DNA of 64,000 nt from Lingula anatina. Its lineage: Eukaryota > Brachiopoda > Lingulata > Lingulida > Lingulidae. The translations under genes were made by a program, and so were the position numbers. Under the pieces are notes generated by a model. The model was not told the DNA's origin. It searched no databases and worked only from the letters and a program-made list of their open reading frames with translations. Of the stretch, positions 1 through 11,125 are shown one piece after another. Within the stretch, counting starts at the first letter, position 1. Each line of letters starts with the position of its first letter. The DNA is taken from NCBI RefSeq assembly GCF_001039355.2, contig NW_019775421.1:37847-101846 (forward strand). Reading direction: 5' to 3'.

Positions 1-1123
1 AAATTCTTGAAATGGGAGGTGCTCTGAAGTTCCAGATGTTCAAATTTGATGAAATAATGTCATTTTGACCACAAGTTGTCTGCCTCGCCAAGCCTTATGT
101 TTTATTTTTCCGGAGTTCAAAATTTATTATCCATTACCTTACTGCACATTTTGCTTTCACCACCAATATGTACTTTTTGATACCACGTAACTTGTAAACC
201 GTATGGAATACAAAAAAAACAAAGACCACATCAGTGTTGGGCTTTACATGCTCTACAAAATGCAAAAAAGAATGGGTCTCTAGCATTAATGGTTCCCGAA
301 TTAGAGACAGTTTTCAGTTTCGGTATCTTATGGCCGCTACTCCCGTGAAAATGCACCGATTGACCCCAAATTCACGGAGATGAAAGATGACCTGAAGGGT
401 AACACTTTCCAATAATATTATTGGTTAAGTCTGTGTGGTGTCTGAATAACAGGGCAAAAAAAATTTTTTTCCTAAAAAAATTTCATTTTTTTGAAAATTT
501 TGGCCCATTTGACCTTGAAATAAATAAAGGTCAAAGGTCAAATCCAAGGGCATATTTGAAATCTACACATATGACTTTTGGAAAGCCGTCTGTAGAAATT
601 TTTCCCATAATTCCTTCCGTAGGGTAGATTAGCATTTAATTTTGCCATTTTTAGACAAGGGTGCATTGCAATGAGTGCCACACCTAGACCCCAATACCGA
701 CAAAGCCCAAATTTTACGTGGAACGAGTTGAGATTATAGGTGACCTAAATCCAAGAGATGGGTACGGAGGCCCTTACCGTCTAGGAGGAGAAGTGGTAAT
801 GGTAGCCATCCGGCGGAGCCGGGGGAGCTGGCGGAACGATCCGGACAGGACTAAAACCATGTGTACCGCCAGCGCTAACGCTGGTGGTACAATAATCTGA
901 TCATGGTGATTTTCAAATGCAGCCCCTCTTTTTGTCAAAAAAACTTAATTATAAATAAAGTAAAACAAAAACAAGTTTGGCACTTATGAGGTGAACAAAT
1001 GTGTCAGACAACAACAGCTATGTTCATTCACAATCCTTCCTGATACTAAAGTCAGATTATTGAAGAACATAAAAAGATTTTTGCACCGTATACATGTACA
1101 GTACATGTACATGAAGCTACCAG
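1..1123. other. non-coding stretch downstream of ABITRAM
   Basis: No coding exon is seen. The sequence is AT-rich. It carries part of a dispersed repeat (about 640-900) and a segment rich in AAAGGTCAAAGGTCAAAT, a fragment that recurs near 1817. Short ORFs here have no recognisable domain and overlap repeats. The 3' untranslated region of the minus-strand ABITRAM gene should lie in the right-hand part, but I could not place its end. Confidence 0.5.
640..900 (+). repeat. dispersed repeat family B, hairpin-ended copy
   Basis: This segment is clearly related to 38270-38530. Both contain a CAAAGCCCAAA-type start, a TCTAGGAGGAGNAGNNNTNATGGT core and a terminal hairpin. Here the hairpin is at 863-890: two 12-base arms with one mismatch around CTAA. 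A hairpin close to the 3' end recalls Helitron or SINE-like elements, but I could not fix the ends or a target-site duplication, so the class is open. Confidence 0.5.
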
Positions 1124-4100
1124 TCAACCAACTTGTTGACTTTCAGCAGTTGCACATTTACTGGAACCACTGTCTGCTGGCCTCATGGCTGCTGCGGAAG
1201 ATTTCTGCACCACAGTTTCTGACTGCTGTTGTTTATTTGTGCCCTGTGTGTCTAGCCTCTGTTGTTGTGACTGTCTCTGTTTGAGGACATGTTGGTACTG
1301 CTCTAAAGTTAACAATCTCCCAACTTGGTCTTGAAATTCATGCAGTCTCGGCAACACTATGGCGATGTAACCATCTGTATCAGGCTGGAAGATAAAAGAC
1401 AATGTTAGACACTTGGACATTTATATATGATACAAGAATTCAGAGAAGGCAGGTGAGATTACAGGCACTCAAATACTGACCATTAGAAGTGAAGTGATTT
1501 CTTTGTGCTTCTGCACCAGGATTGCCTACCAAGGGTATTGCAATGTAAGGAACCCATGTACAGTATGTTCTATAGTCCAATGTTGTTGTCAGTGATCACA
1601 CAGGGGGTGTGGCCATCATAAACGTTGCAATTTGTATCCCCAGAGAACTTTACAAAAATGGTTTTGTTGAACATACATATGGACAGCAGCTATCTTCCAC
1701 ATTCACAATAAAAGAATCTGCTACTACATTGTACAGCATGTCTGCATATAAAAACAATACCAAAATTAACCATCAAACAAGCCTATAGATTACTGGAAAT
1801 ATTTCACCTAGAATATAGGTCAAAGGTCAAATTCAAGGGTACCCTTGGATTCACAATAAAGGAACTATTCGAGTTCAAGAGTTAATATGAGTTAGTTTTG
1901 GAGATATATTTAGTGCATTGTAAAAAAAGCATTTCACTTTAGAAGGTACATGTAGGTCAATGCATTCAGTGAGAGGCTGGCAGAGTACTAGTAAGGATCA
2001 ATCTACTTGTACATGTATGTACCATCTACCAGTACACCATGTTGATAATTCTGTCAGTGCATTACTTGTGGTTCTACTGGACCATTGGACACAGTGCTTA
2101 ACTCCCTTTAGCATCTTTTATCTATAACAGACCACCAGGCTACCAGCCTATTTTCATTGTTAACAGGTACAGTGTATAGACTAGGTACAGGTGGTCTAGA
2201 TTGTGAAAATAGAGAATGAACTTAAATTGATGCAAGTATATTATATAAAAACTAACATGTACTCTCTACTCTTTTTTATTTTTGATAGTTTATATATAAT
2301 TGAGCACTATACAGAAAATCTGTCAACACATGTCATGTGTACCTGAAGACGCGTTAAAATGTTTGAAATGAAAACAACAAACGTGGCATGCTCCAAAATT
2401 ACCAAACTTTGGCACCTTTCCCACTATTCATACTATAATGTGGTTTCAGAGCTATAACTGGAAATGGGGGGAGGGGGGGGAGTGAGAAAGACTGAGCCTT
2501 TTGGCTTAGAAAGGTCTGCTCTGCATTAAACTTTGATGTAGGATCTATGCCATATCTCAAGTTAATATGGGTCAATCAAAGGAGTAAAAATTTGCACTTT
2601 TTTCAGAAAAATACCTCCTTTTGAAACAGCTGGCTACATGCCAGTGCATGTTACAATGCTCATTTTGTTTTGGAATGTAAATGAAGACCTGAAGCTGCCA
2701 ACTACAAGAAGTAGAATTTTCTAAGAAATTAAGATCTTGCAAAACAGCTGTTGGCAACTTACTTTAATCTAACATCCCCACCATATTATATCAGTGATAT
2801 GGCTGTGGAATTCCCCTCCCCACTTTTACTGTGCCAACAAACACAAGCTTTGGAATGTCTAACAACATCAGAACTACTGAAAATTCTTCTCTCCACCACT
2901 TCCTGCTCAAACATTATGTAACATACACACTCTGATATACTGTTCCTCATTCACAATAATTCAGTAATGGCTTTCCTGCCAACCGGAGTCTATTAAAATT
3001 AAACTGAACTCCCTAGAGGTAATTTCCTAATGGATGTCAAGGCTACACTAGTGCTGTGATCTAAGCAAGGCCCCCTGCCTCGGGATAGCCTTGGAATAAG
3101 AAGTGCATGTGACCTGTTGCTCTGCCAAAGTTAAGACAGAAATGAAAAAAACTTTCAAGTGATGTCAAGTGCTTGGGGTTATATATCCTAAAACACATTT
3201 TATAACAAACTAATGAATGTGTCGGGGGTTGTGGAGTTACAGTTATGTATTCCAAGACACATATCCCAAAAATTACCATATGTGTGTCTCTCTCCATTAC
3301 GTGTGTGTGTGCATGCGCCCACACATGTACATGTATTTGTGTTTGTGTGTTTGTATGAGGGGGGGGCTATGAAGTGAGGTTACAAGTTTACCTCCAGAGG
3401 ATGCATTTACAGGTGCCTTTAAAAAAGCTTCCAATAATGATAAAAGCTCTTGTTGTTAAGTATATGATGGATCTTTAAATAAGAAAATAGGGTTCTATTT
3501 TTTTTTTTTTTTGTCTAATGCATTATAGCAATGAGTCAATGAACTAATGCTGGTGAATGCTTCCTTATGAATTGCTGAAATATTTGAGTGACAAAGGAGA
3601 CTATCTTAAAGATTTTAATAATTTCAGTTACATATAAAACAGGCTTGGATTTCCAGTAACACATATAAACCATTTCCACCAGTTTCTTACACTGCTAAAA
3701 TAAATTCCAGGTGCTAAGTCATAAACCAAATTAAACCCTAATTCTTGCAAAAATAGCTTTAAAACATCACTTTCTTCAAATTTGTGGTTGTAAATTAATC
3801 TATTTATTTATCCCTCCAATTCGTAAAAGTGCCATAAATGACATAGTACTGCGGTCACATAACATAATCATCACTCTCACTCCCACATTTGGATGTATAG
3901 CTGCATGCACAATATATTTATTGCATACTTATCCAAACGAGACTTACTGCTGAGGAATATTTATAGGACATAAAAGAAACCAGAGACATCTGTTCAAATA
4001 TCATTTTTCTGGAAATTTTTGTGGCAAAGACTTGATTTTGAATGCATCTTTAAGGAGACAATGTTAAACAAAGCCTCAAAGCTGTCAAATGTACAGACAA

Positions 4101-6221
4101 AAAGCAAAAAATGAAGATGCAGAAAATAGGTCATTTTGTCAATTTTGATACAATAATAAATAATGCTTTTAACAGCACAGTCAATCCAGACTAAAATTTA
4201 ATCATGCACAACAGGTAACATGGTCAATAAGATTACAGTTTCAGGACCATATGTGAGAGTTCAAATTCACAGGAAATGTGTAAACAGGTGTTTTTGGCCA
4301 AGAGTTCATCTTCTTCCAGAAAAAAAATATTTTGTTGTATTACCTTCTGTGTCAGCAAGCCAGGAGTTCTGACCAGGTTCTCATTTATCTCCACCAGATG
4401 TCCTCGTATGCAGCTGTACAAGGTGTATGTGGATTGGTCAGAACATGTCACATGACACAAAGCAGACAATTCTGTCAGCCACTGACCACCCTGAAGATGG
4501 AATATATGGAATTATTTGTTGGAGCATGTTGATTTCCTTTTTATTATCAATTTCATATTTTTTACATAGGAGAATGCAAGAATATTTTGTTTAAGATGCA
4601 CATGCAGAGTGTATTACTTTCATAAAATGGACTTTGACAAACCAAAAAGCATTTTTCCAATAAATATATCCAGAAAACAATTACATTATCTGTGGTAATG
4701 TGTACCACTTTTAAACTTGTAATACATACCTTTTTCCCCTTCCCAGTCACCTTGTTGTCCATTCTATTTGTCTTCTTGTCCACCTGGAAGTTCACTGCGC
4801 AGACTGTCTTGTGCTGTGACAGGATGGGGTGACACCTGGCGACCGTCACCACACAAATCCTGCACACAAAATAAACATCACAACATTACCACTGTGTCCT
4901 TGTTAAGCATGAATAAATATGGTCATATCTTTAAAGTTGCATAGGAAATCAAATATTTGCCACTAAACCCAACCAAATGCCACTGAAAAATTTTCAAACA
5001 GCATAACTTACGGAAATACAAATGGGTGTCATTTCAAACTTCTAAAAAAAATGATATCTGAACACATATTTTATTTCCTGGCTGACCAAGAGATTAACTT
5101 GGGTTATCCCTTGCATGTTGACTTTATTTGAGTCATATATTATTAAGAAACTATTAGAAGTGATTTATATGTGAATCCATGCTCACTTTCTATGTTACTA
5201 AACACTTTAACCTTCATGTGGTTTTCACCCAGTAAAGACATTAAAGGTATCATTTAGGCCTCATTCCCACTGAAGTTATTGGTCTACATATATCAGTCCA
5301 AATCTGCAGGGACTCTCGCTACAGTCACTTTAACAGATGAACACGCCTCCTCTTGTTTCCAATATATACCATACTTGTAATAAGCTCCAACTTTTCTGTA
5401 TTCTTCTCAATTCCAGGAGGAGTTCAAGTTTCACTGCATACTTTTTAGACTAAACAAGAAAGTGTCTGTGACAACAGTAATGGGGGTGAAAATCAAGGTA
5501 AGTTGTGACTCACTTTTGAAAATGATGTATTGAACATAGGCAACATGGCGTTCCTCGAACAATGATATCTCTTAATCTAAATGAGATGACTAAAAATCTC
5601 AACTTTTTGTTCAGACCCAGATTTGTGGCTATCTGCACACCTTTATGTACATGTAGCAGATGTAATTATTGGAGGAAAACATGTCTATTCCATTTGTTTA
5701 GAATTTGCACAACTTTACCTATTTGAGTGTACCAGAACACACTGGTCTTCTCCAGGAACTTTCTTCACATCTAAATAAACCAGAATTATACAAATAAACA
5801 GAGGAATAACCCAGTAATTCAATGGTGACTTAGTCAATGATATACAGTACATATAATCAGAAATCCTAAAAGAAACAGCACCAGGGCTTAAAGCGATGAG
5901 CTTTTCAATTAACATGTTTCACGAAGCCGCAATGAGATTACTAATAACAATGTTACTGACAACTACTGCATTGTGATCTCTGATAACTTCAATTTGAACT
6001 CAATAAGAAAAAAATGCAGCTCATTTTGGTTGACCATGCAGTGCCAGTGACATAGAAATCTGTGCATCTGTTCAATTACAGACTCGAAGTAAAGTATAAG
6101 CTGCATTTCAGAGCGTACCAGGTTTGTATCTTGGAGTAAAATACCGCTCTACAACAGATGGGTGCTGGACTGTTCTTGTTTCAGCTTCAACCAGAGCCGC
6201 CGCACGTGTGTTGTCATCCAT
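1124..6221 (-). CDS. ABITRAM: ABITRAM (FAM206A/Simiate) protein, five exons
   Basis: Minus-strand exons 6221-6119, 5770-5719, 4859-4730, 4490-4344 and 1384-1124 join in phase (693 nt) to a 230-residue protein. All introns are GT-AG. The start ATG at 6221 is the first after an in-frame TAG. Family landmarks in order are VVERYFTPRY, GEDQCVLVHSNRICVV, NKVTGKGKK, GGQWLTEL, YTLYSCIRGHLVEINENL and a final exon opening PDTDGYIAIVLP, matching vertebrate ABITRAM throughout. ABITRAM is a small glycine-cleavage-H-like (hybrid-motif) protein described in mammals as an actin-binding transcription modulator in nuclear speckles and neurites. The C-terminus is longer than the roughly 180-residue vertebrate protein, adding a Gln- and Ser-rich tail from about residue 180. 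Intron 4 is nearly 3 kb and holds a repeat copy. Confidence 0.93.
4076..4290 (-). repeat. dispersed repeat family A, copy in ABITRAM intron 4
   Basis: The run begins AAAGCTGTCAAATGTACAGA. It matches 38008-38220 base for base over long stretches, and more weakly 20122-20290. Shared landmarks are AAAATAGG, TTTTGATNCAAT, AACAGCA, TGCACAACAGGTAA and CAGGNCCATNNGAGAGTTCA. It sits between exons 4 and 5 of ABITRAM. The strand is arbitrary. Confidence 0.6.
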
Positions 6222-7017
6222 TTCCTCACTGTAAACAACGTCCAGGCGGCGACACTATACGGCCAAATACCAAGAGGAGCCGCCCCACTACAAGAAGAAC
6301 GCTTAGTCCCTCGCTCATTAGTCCTTGTTGTTAAATGCAATTTGAGAAAAAATCTGTTTTATTTGGACGAATGTTTTTCTTATCTTTTTCTTATCTTTCT
6401 TTGGTAACTCTTAGCATATCCCTTAAAATGTCAGTGTATGGCCCCACTGTTGTGAGAAGTGACTCGGCAGTGGGACTAAACATGACACATGGTCAAGTCA
6501 CAATATTTATATCTGTGTAACTGTGTTATTTGCTTATCTATTTCTTTTTGTCATTGTACATGTAGTTCTCCCTCCCTTGTAAGTTTGAACCACTCCTTTT
6601 GTGTAACATATGATTGTATCCATATGCCTTTCGCTTTATGTTTATGGTAAATTTATCTCACCGCTTAGCTAGAATATTTTGTGAGAAATTTGACTAGTAC
6701 AGCTGTTCATTATATAAAAATATGCATTTTTTCATTCACAAACACGCAACACAATTAATGCACCGATTGTATTGCCGTTAGTATATTATATTGTACAAAG
6801 TCATGATAATCTATGTACCAGTACAGAATAAATAAATTGAAATTGAAATTGAATTGAATATAACGTGCTGGATTACTAAATACTTTGTCAAAAGAGGACT
6901 TTTGTAAGAGAATCTTTGCAAAAGCAGGATCTAGTAAAAAAATATGATGATAAAGTTTTATCTGGAGGTACACGAAATTTACTCTGAATAATAATAATAC
7001 TGACAACAACAATCACA

Positions 7018-7058
<41 letters not shown>

Positions 7059-7677
7059 TTATTTATTTAAATCGCACTACACATGCATCTCAGGGCTGTT
7101 TACGTATAAAACTAAAATTACAAAGATTAAGTAAAAACTAATATAAAAATAATAAAGACTGAAAATAATAAGTTAATCAAAATATTCTCTAAATAGAAAG
7201 GTTTTCAATTTCTTTTAAACTAAAACAAGAGACATCTAGAGAAAGTTTCAATTTTTTAATATAATTAGACCATGAACTTGGCGCTGCAGTCTCAAAACTC
7301 CCGTGACCTTACAGAGAACTGGTGTAATGTGAGGAGACGAGCATCTGAATTTTTAAAATCTGCTTTCTGTAAATAAAATCATCGATTCTAATTCATTTTT
7401 TATTAAACATGTTATTCGTGATGTGGTTGAGAAAAGACAATTTATTGTTGATGTGACAGGAACAGTGGTCCGCTAGGAACCGTAGTTCGTTCCCCAATAC
7501 TTTGTACAGGTAAAAGTTTTCTCTACTTCTATGGTCTCATATAGACTACTACTATAACCCCAATACTCCCACTAACCTAAACCTGTATTCCATCATATTG
7601 GACCCCAGACTTCCATTCCTAGGACTACCATTCCTGTCACACTGATGATAGACCTGGATCTGTCACTCGTAAGATTT
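6222..7677. other. intergenic, repeats only
   Basis: No exon is supported. Near 6830-6855 a run of ATTGAAATTGAAATTGAATT resembles the 3' tail of a LINE-type element. A TAA microsatellite at 7024-7058 is followed by a segment beginning TTTATTTATTTAAATCGC, again like a repeat tail. The upstream region of ABITRAM lies at its left edge, and no clear TATA box was found. Confidence 0.4.
7024..7058. repeat. (TAA)n microsatellite
   Basis: About twelve TAA units in tandem. Confidence 0.9.
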
Positions 7678-7680
7678 TAT

Positions 7681-8175
7681 GTGCGTCGTCCATTCCTATT
7701 TAACAGACAAACCGCTACCTCGCTCTTGTAATTATTTTGTTAGTTTATTTTTACTGCTGTAAAGCGTGGATAAAATAGTTTAAAACGCCCTCACAGTGCC
7801 GTTGTTTTTACGACTTCAGCTGCTGGGGTTAGGTGAAGGGGCGAGGGGTGTCATTAATATACGCTTCCGTGAAATGGTCAGAAGAAATAATATATTATTC
7901 AGCCAGTGGAATGTCGTATCCCACTCTCCCCTATTCTGCCGAACTAATTGCAGGTGAATATGGGCTCAAAACTCTTCTTTTAAAAATCATTTTATAACAG
8001 GGGCGATCAGATGCAGAGAAAAGTGTTGCAACTTTACTTCATTAGAAGTTTTAGTCTTTTCAATCGATTTTTTTATCTCCAAAAAAATCCTATAAATATA
8101 ATGATATATTCTGTAACTTTTCTAAGCTGTGCATGGAAAATAGCGCTTTTTTGCCGTTGCTCGACCGCCCACTGA
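7681..8175 (+). repeat. direct repeat R, copy 1
   Basis: It shares long blocks with 9975-10225: GTGCGTCGNCCATTCCTATT, TCTTGTAANTATTTTGTTAG, GCGTGNATAAAATAGTT, TCACAGTGCCGTTG, AAGTTTTAGTCTTTT and a terminal CCGNTGCTCGAC. Copy 1 is longer, with extra sequence between the GTGCCGTTG and AAGTTTTAG blocks. The 5.8S-like fragment begins about ten bases after the repeat ends. Confidence 0.65.
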
Positions 8176-8183
8176 AGCTTCCT

Positions 8184-8270
8184 ACTCTAAGCGGTGGATC
8201 ATTCGGCTCGTGTGTCGGTGATGCGCAGCCAGCTATGCAGGACAAATTGAACATATCTTAAACATACATG
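8184..8270 (+). pseudogene. 5.8S rRNA-like fragment, internally deleted
   Basis: The segment opens ACTCTAAGCGGTGGATCA and continues TCGGCTCGTGTGTCG, CGCAGCCAGCT, GCAGGACA and ATTGAACAT. These are the conserved blocks of metazoan 5.8S rRNA in the right order. About 20 bases normally found between CAGCT and GCAGGACA are missing, the GATGAAGAACGCAGC segment has lost bases, and the 3' half fades out after about 8270. No 18S or 28S sequence flanks it, so it is a dispersed, non-functional copy rather than part of an rDNA unit. The comparison is from memory of the family consensus. Confidence 0.85.
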
Positions 8271-8747
8271 TATAAATAATTCCTTGAACAATTGCAATAT
8301 AATTTTCATATAATAATACTTTTGGAAGATGCTGTTTATTATAAAAAATATTGCTGCAATAACGGGTANGTTTCTACAAGTATTCTCTGCCCAAAATGCG
8401 TAAAAAAGGAGAGTTATCTTACCATGTTGTTTAGAAAACTTCTTTTTCTTCTGACAACCCGTCTTCACTGCCGTTCACCTCTATGTTAAAATGACCACTC
8501 AGCTTCGCTTCTAACACCACTGCACGTCACTTCCGGCACAATTCTGACCAATGCTGATCTTCTCCGGTTCCCTTTATTTGACAACATGATATTTTAAAGC
8601 GTCTGTGCTAGAAAACCGGACTACATGTATCTAACGTTATGTTGTCAAATTCCACGTCTTTTCTCGGTCAAGGTTTCCCCACGGTTTTTTATAGCACTGC
8701 AAAAGAAAACAATTGTCTCATACCTCCAGAATGTAACACTACGTCTT

Positions 8748-9375
8748 GGGATTGACAGGTTGGGATCAAATTCATAAAATTTACTTCAATTTTGATGGAA
8801 GCTGTCAAGTGCACGCGAGTTTGATTGACAGTTTTATGAACAAACGTCAATCACATTCATTACATTCTTCTCTCAGACCATGTAAAGCTCATACAAATCC
8901 CGGGTTTTTTTGTGGCGCATTTGCACCCCCACCTTTAATAATTACATCTTTCTTTTCAGATAAATTTCATTACGTTGCTATAATTTATTAACCTTATCGA
9001 ATACTCTATACTTCCCCCGTGTCGAGTATCCCGGCGACTCCCTTCGCCACAAAAGATTTCATGTAATTATTAAACAGAGCAAAAATTGTCTCTCTTTTTC
9101 TGTAGTATTATAAAAGTTTTTATACCCTGTGATTGACAAGGTGCCAATCAAATCCAGTTAGTTTTGATAGAAGCTGTCAAGTAATAACAGTTTGATTGAC
9201 GGGTTATATAAACAAACGTCAATCACATTCAATACACTCTACTCTCAGACCATGCAAAGCTCAGGCTTTTATATCCTTTGATTGACAAGGTGCCAATCAA
9301 ATTCAATTAGTTTTGATAGAGGCTGTCAAATAATAACAGTTTGATTGACGGGTTATATAAACAAACGTCAATCAT
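8748..9375 (+). repeat. three copies of a GATTGACA-rich repeat
   Basis: Copies lie at about 8748-8892, 9121-9265 and 9266-9375. The last two are adjacent, with a period near 149 bases. Each contains GATTGACA at the start, AGCTGTCAA in the middle, and TTTGATTGAC followed about 18 bases later by its inverted partner GTCAATCA, with TTATATAAACAAAC between them in the last two copies. The first two copies end CTCAGACCATGNAAAGCTCA. Confidence 0.75.
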
Positions 9376-9600
9376 CACGCATTGTGATTATAGCTGAAAA
9401 TGCCGAAAGAGAGCGCTAAAATCAGAAGTTAGGATAGTTCATTTGCAAAATAAAACATTTCAAAAGAATATATACATCCCATTTCCAAAACTAGTTCTCT
9501 TTCTAAACCCTTTCAGCGTGTCAAATATGACAGAAAGATGACATATTTTTTTTCTGGATGCAGAGCATGTGACATTTCAAAATTAGTACAATTATATATC

Positions 9601-9671
9601 TGTGTGTGTGTGTGNTGTGTGTGTGTGTGTGTGTGTGTGTGTTATGGTGTGTGTGTGTGTGTGTGTGTTAT

Positions 9672-9713
<42 letters not shown>

Positions 9714-9734
9714 GGTGTGTGTGTGTGTGTGTGT
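9601..9734. repeat. (TG)n microsatellite with TTATGG interruptions
   Basis: A TG tract is broken three times by TTATGG. One N lies near its start. Confidence 0.95.
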
Positions 9735-9974
9735 AAGAAAGAAGAAGAATTGTTTTTTGCATTATGTCCGGAATTTACACAATTTTTACTGTTTAAGTCT
9801 TCTTTCCGCAAATAAAAAGATACATAAATCATTTAATAATAAATAAAAACAATATAAAAGTTATTAATTCATCTTCATTAAATGTAACATTTGTGTTGTG
9901 GTTGAGGTAAGTAGTTTAATTCTTGCGGGACTAAATATTAGGCCTACTGTGAACAACTCCCTAGACATTTTCAT

Positions 9975-10225
9975 GTGCGTCGACCATTCCTATTTAACAA
10001 TCAAACGGCTGCCTCACTCTTGTAAATATTTTGTTAGTTTACTTTATTGAAGTAAAGCGTGTATAAAATAGTTCAAAAAGCCTTCACAGTGCCGTTGGGT
10101 TGCCGCTTTATTTCATTAAAAGTTTTAGTCTTTTTCATCCATCTTTTTACCTAGAAAGATTTAAACTTCTTAAATCTGTTTTCGTCAGTCAGTTTTTTAC
10201 CGATGCTCGACTGACCATCCATTTT
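9975..10225 (+). repeat. direct repeat R, copy 2
   Basis: Second copy of the block at 7681-8175, in the same orientation and about 2.3 kb away. It lacks the internal segment of copy 1 and has no 5.8S-like sequence after it. Confidence 0.65.
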
Positions 10226-10230
10226 ACCCG

Positions 10231-11086
10231 AAAGATATAAAAGTCAAATCTTTATTCTCATTTTTTCTGTCACTTATTCACTTGCTTTATTTGTGAAAAG
10301 TAAGGCTTCTGAATCTGGCCAGTAGGGAAGACCTGAGTTAGTTGACTTAGACACCACTGGCCTTGTGGAGCCAAATGGGAAAAAGTTGGGCAACAAAACT
10401 GGCTTTAGAACGAGCAAAAAGGACTTAACTACAGATGTAACGCCGTAGTTTTGCGAATATAATGTCACATAGTTCACAATTTGAGAAAAAGAAAACGCAC
10501 AAATGATGTCAGGTGCGGGAACTGGCCCCTTGGCGGCCAATTTGGCCTATAGGTCGGGGCAAGCTGCATATACTTTAATAACGTAGCGATCCGTGTTAAC
10601 CCCATGAATGTATTTTTACTCATTTTATTATCTTTAATTGATTTTGCTTAATTCGTAGTCCATATGAGGGGGTTATATTGATATCGATGTTTCCATACGT
10701 TTCTTTCAATATTCTGAATTTATGTTGAAAAATCAAACCCAAAATCCTGGCTCTTACTTGCCGCGATTCAAGCGGTCCAACTAACCGTAGGAGCATATTT
10801 TTTATTTCAAAGAATTGCAGGCGTTTTCGGTGCTAGAATAAACTCCGTTTAGATATTCCTGCGAATTTTTAATCGAATATTTAGTTTGATGACTTGTACG
10901 CATCCTTTATTTTATTACTAAGCTTTGAAAATAGATTTAAATATCTCTTCAACATAGTTACTTTCTACTCAGATGCGGGAAACTTGCGTTTAGACTCACC
11001 ACTGAAGTAAAACCTTTATTACGACCGACGCTTTCTGTAGTGTATCTATGGACAATTAAGTATTTAAGAACTATCAATTTCTCGGA

Positions 11087-11125
<39 letters not shown>

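Noticed and set aside
9538-9846. Cys/Val-rich open frames over the TG tract
   Set aside because: They are the translation of a dinucleotide microsatellite.
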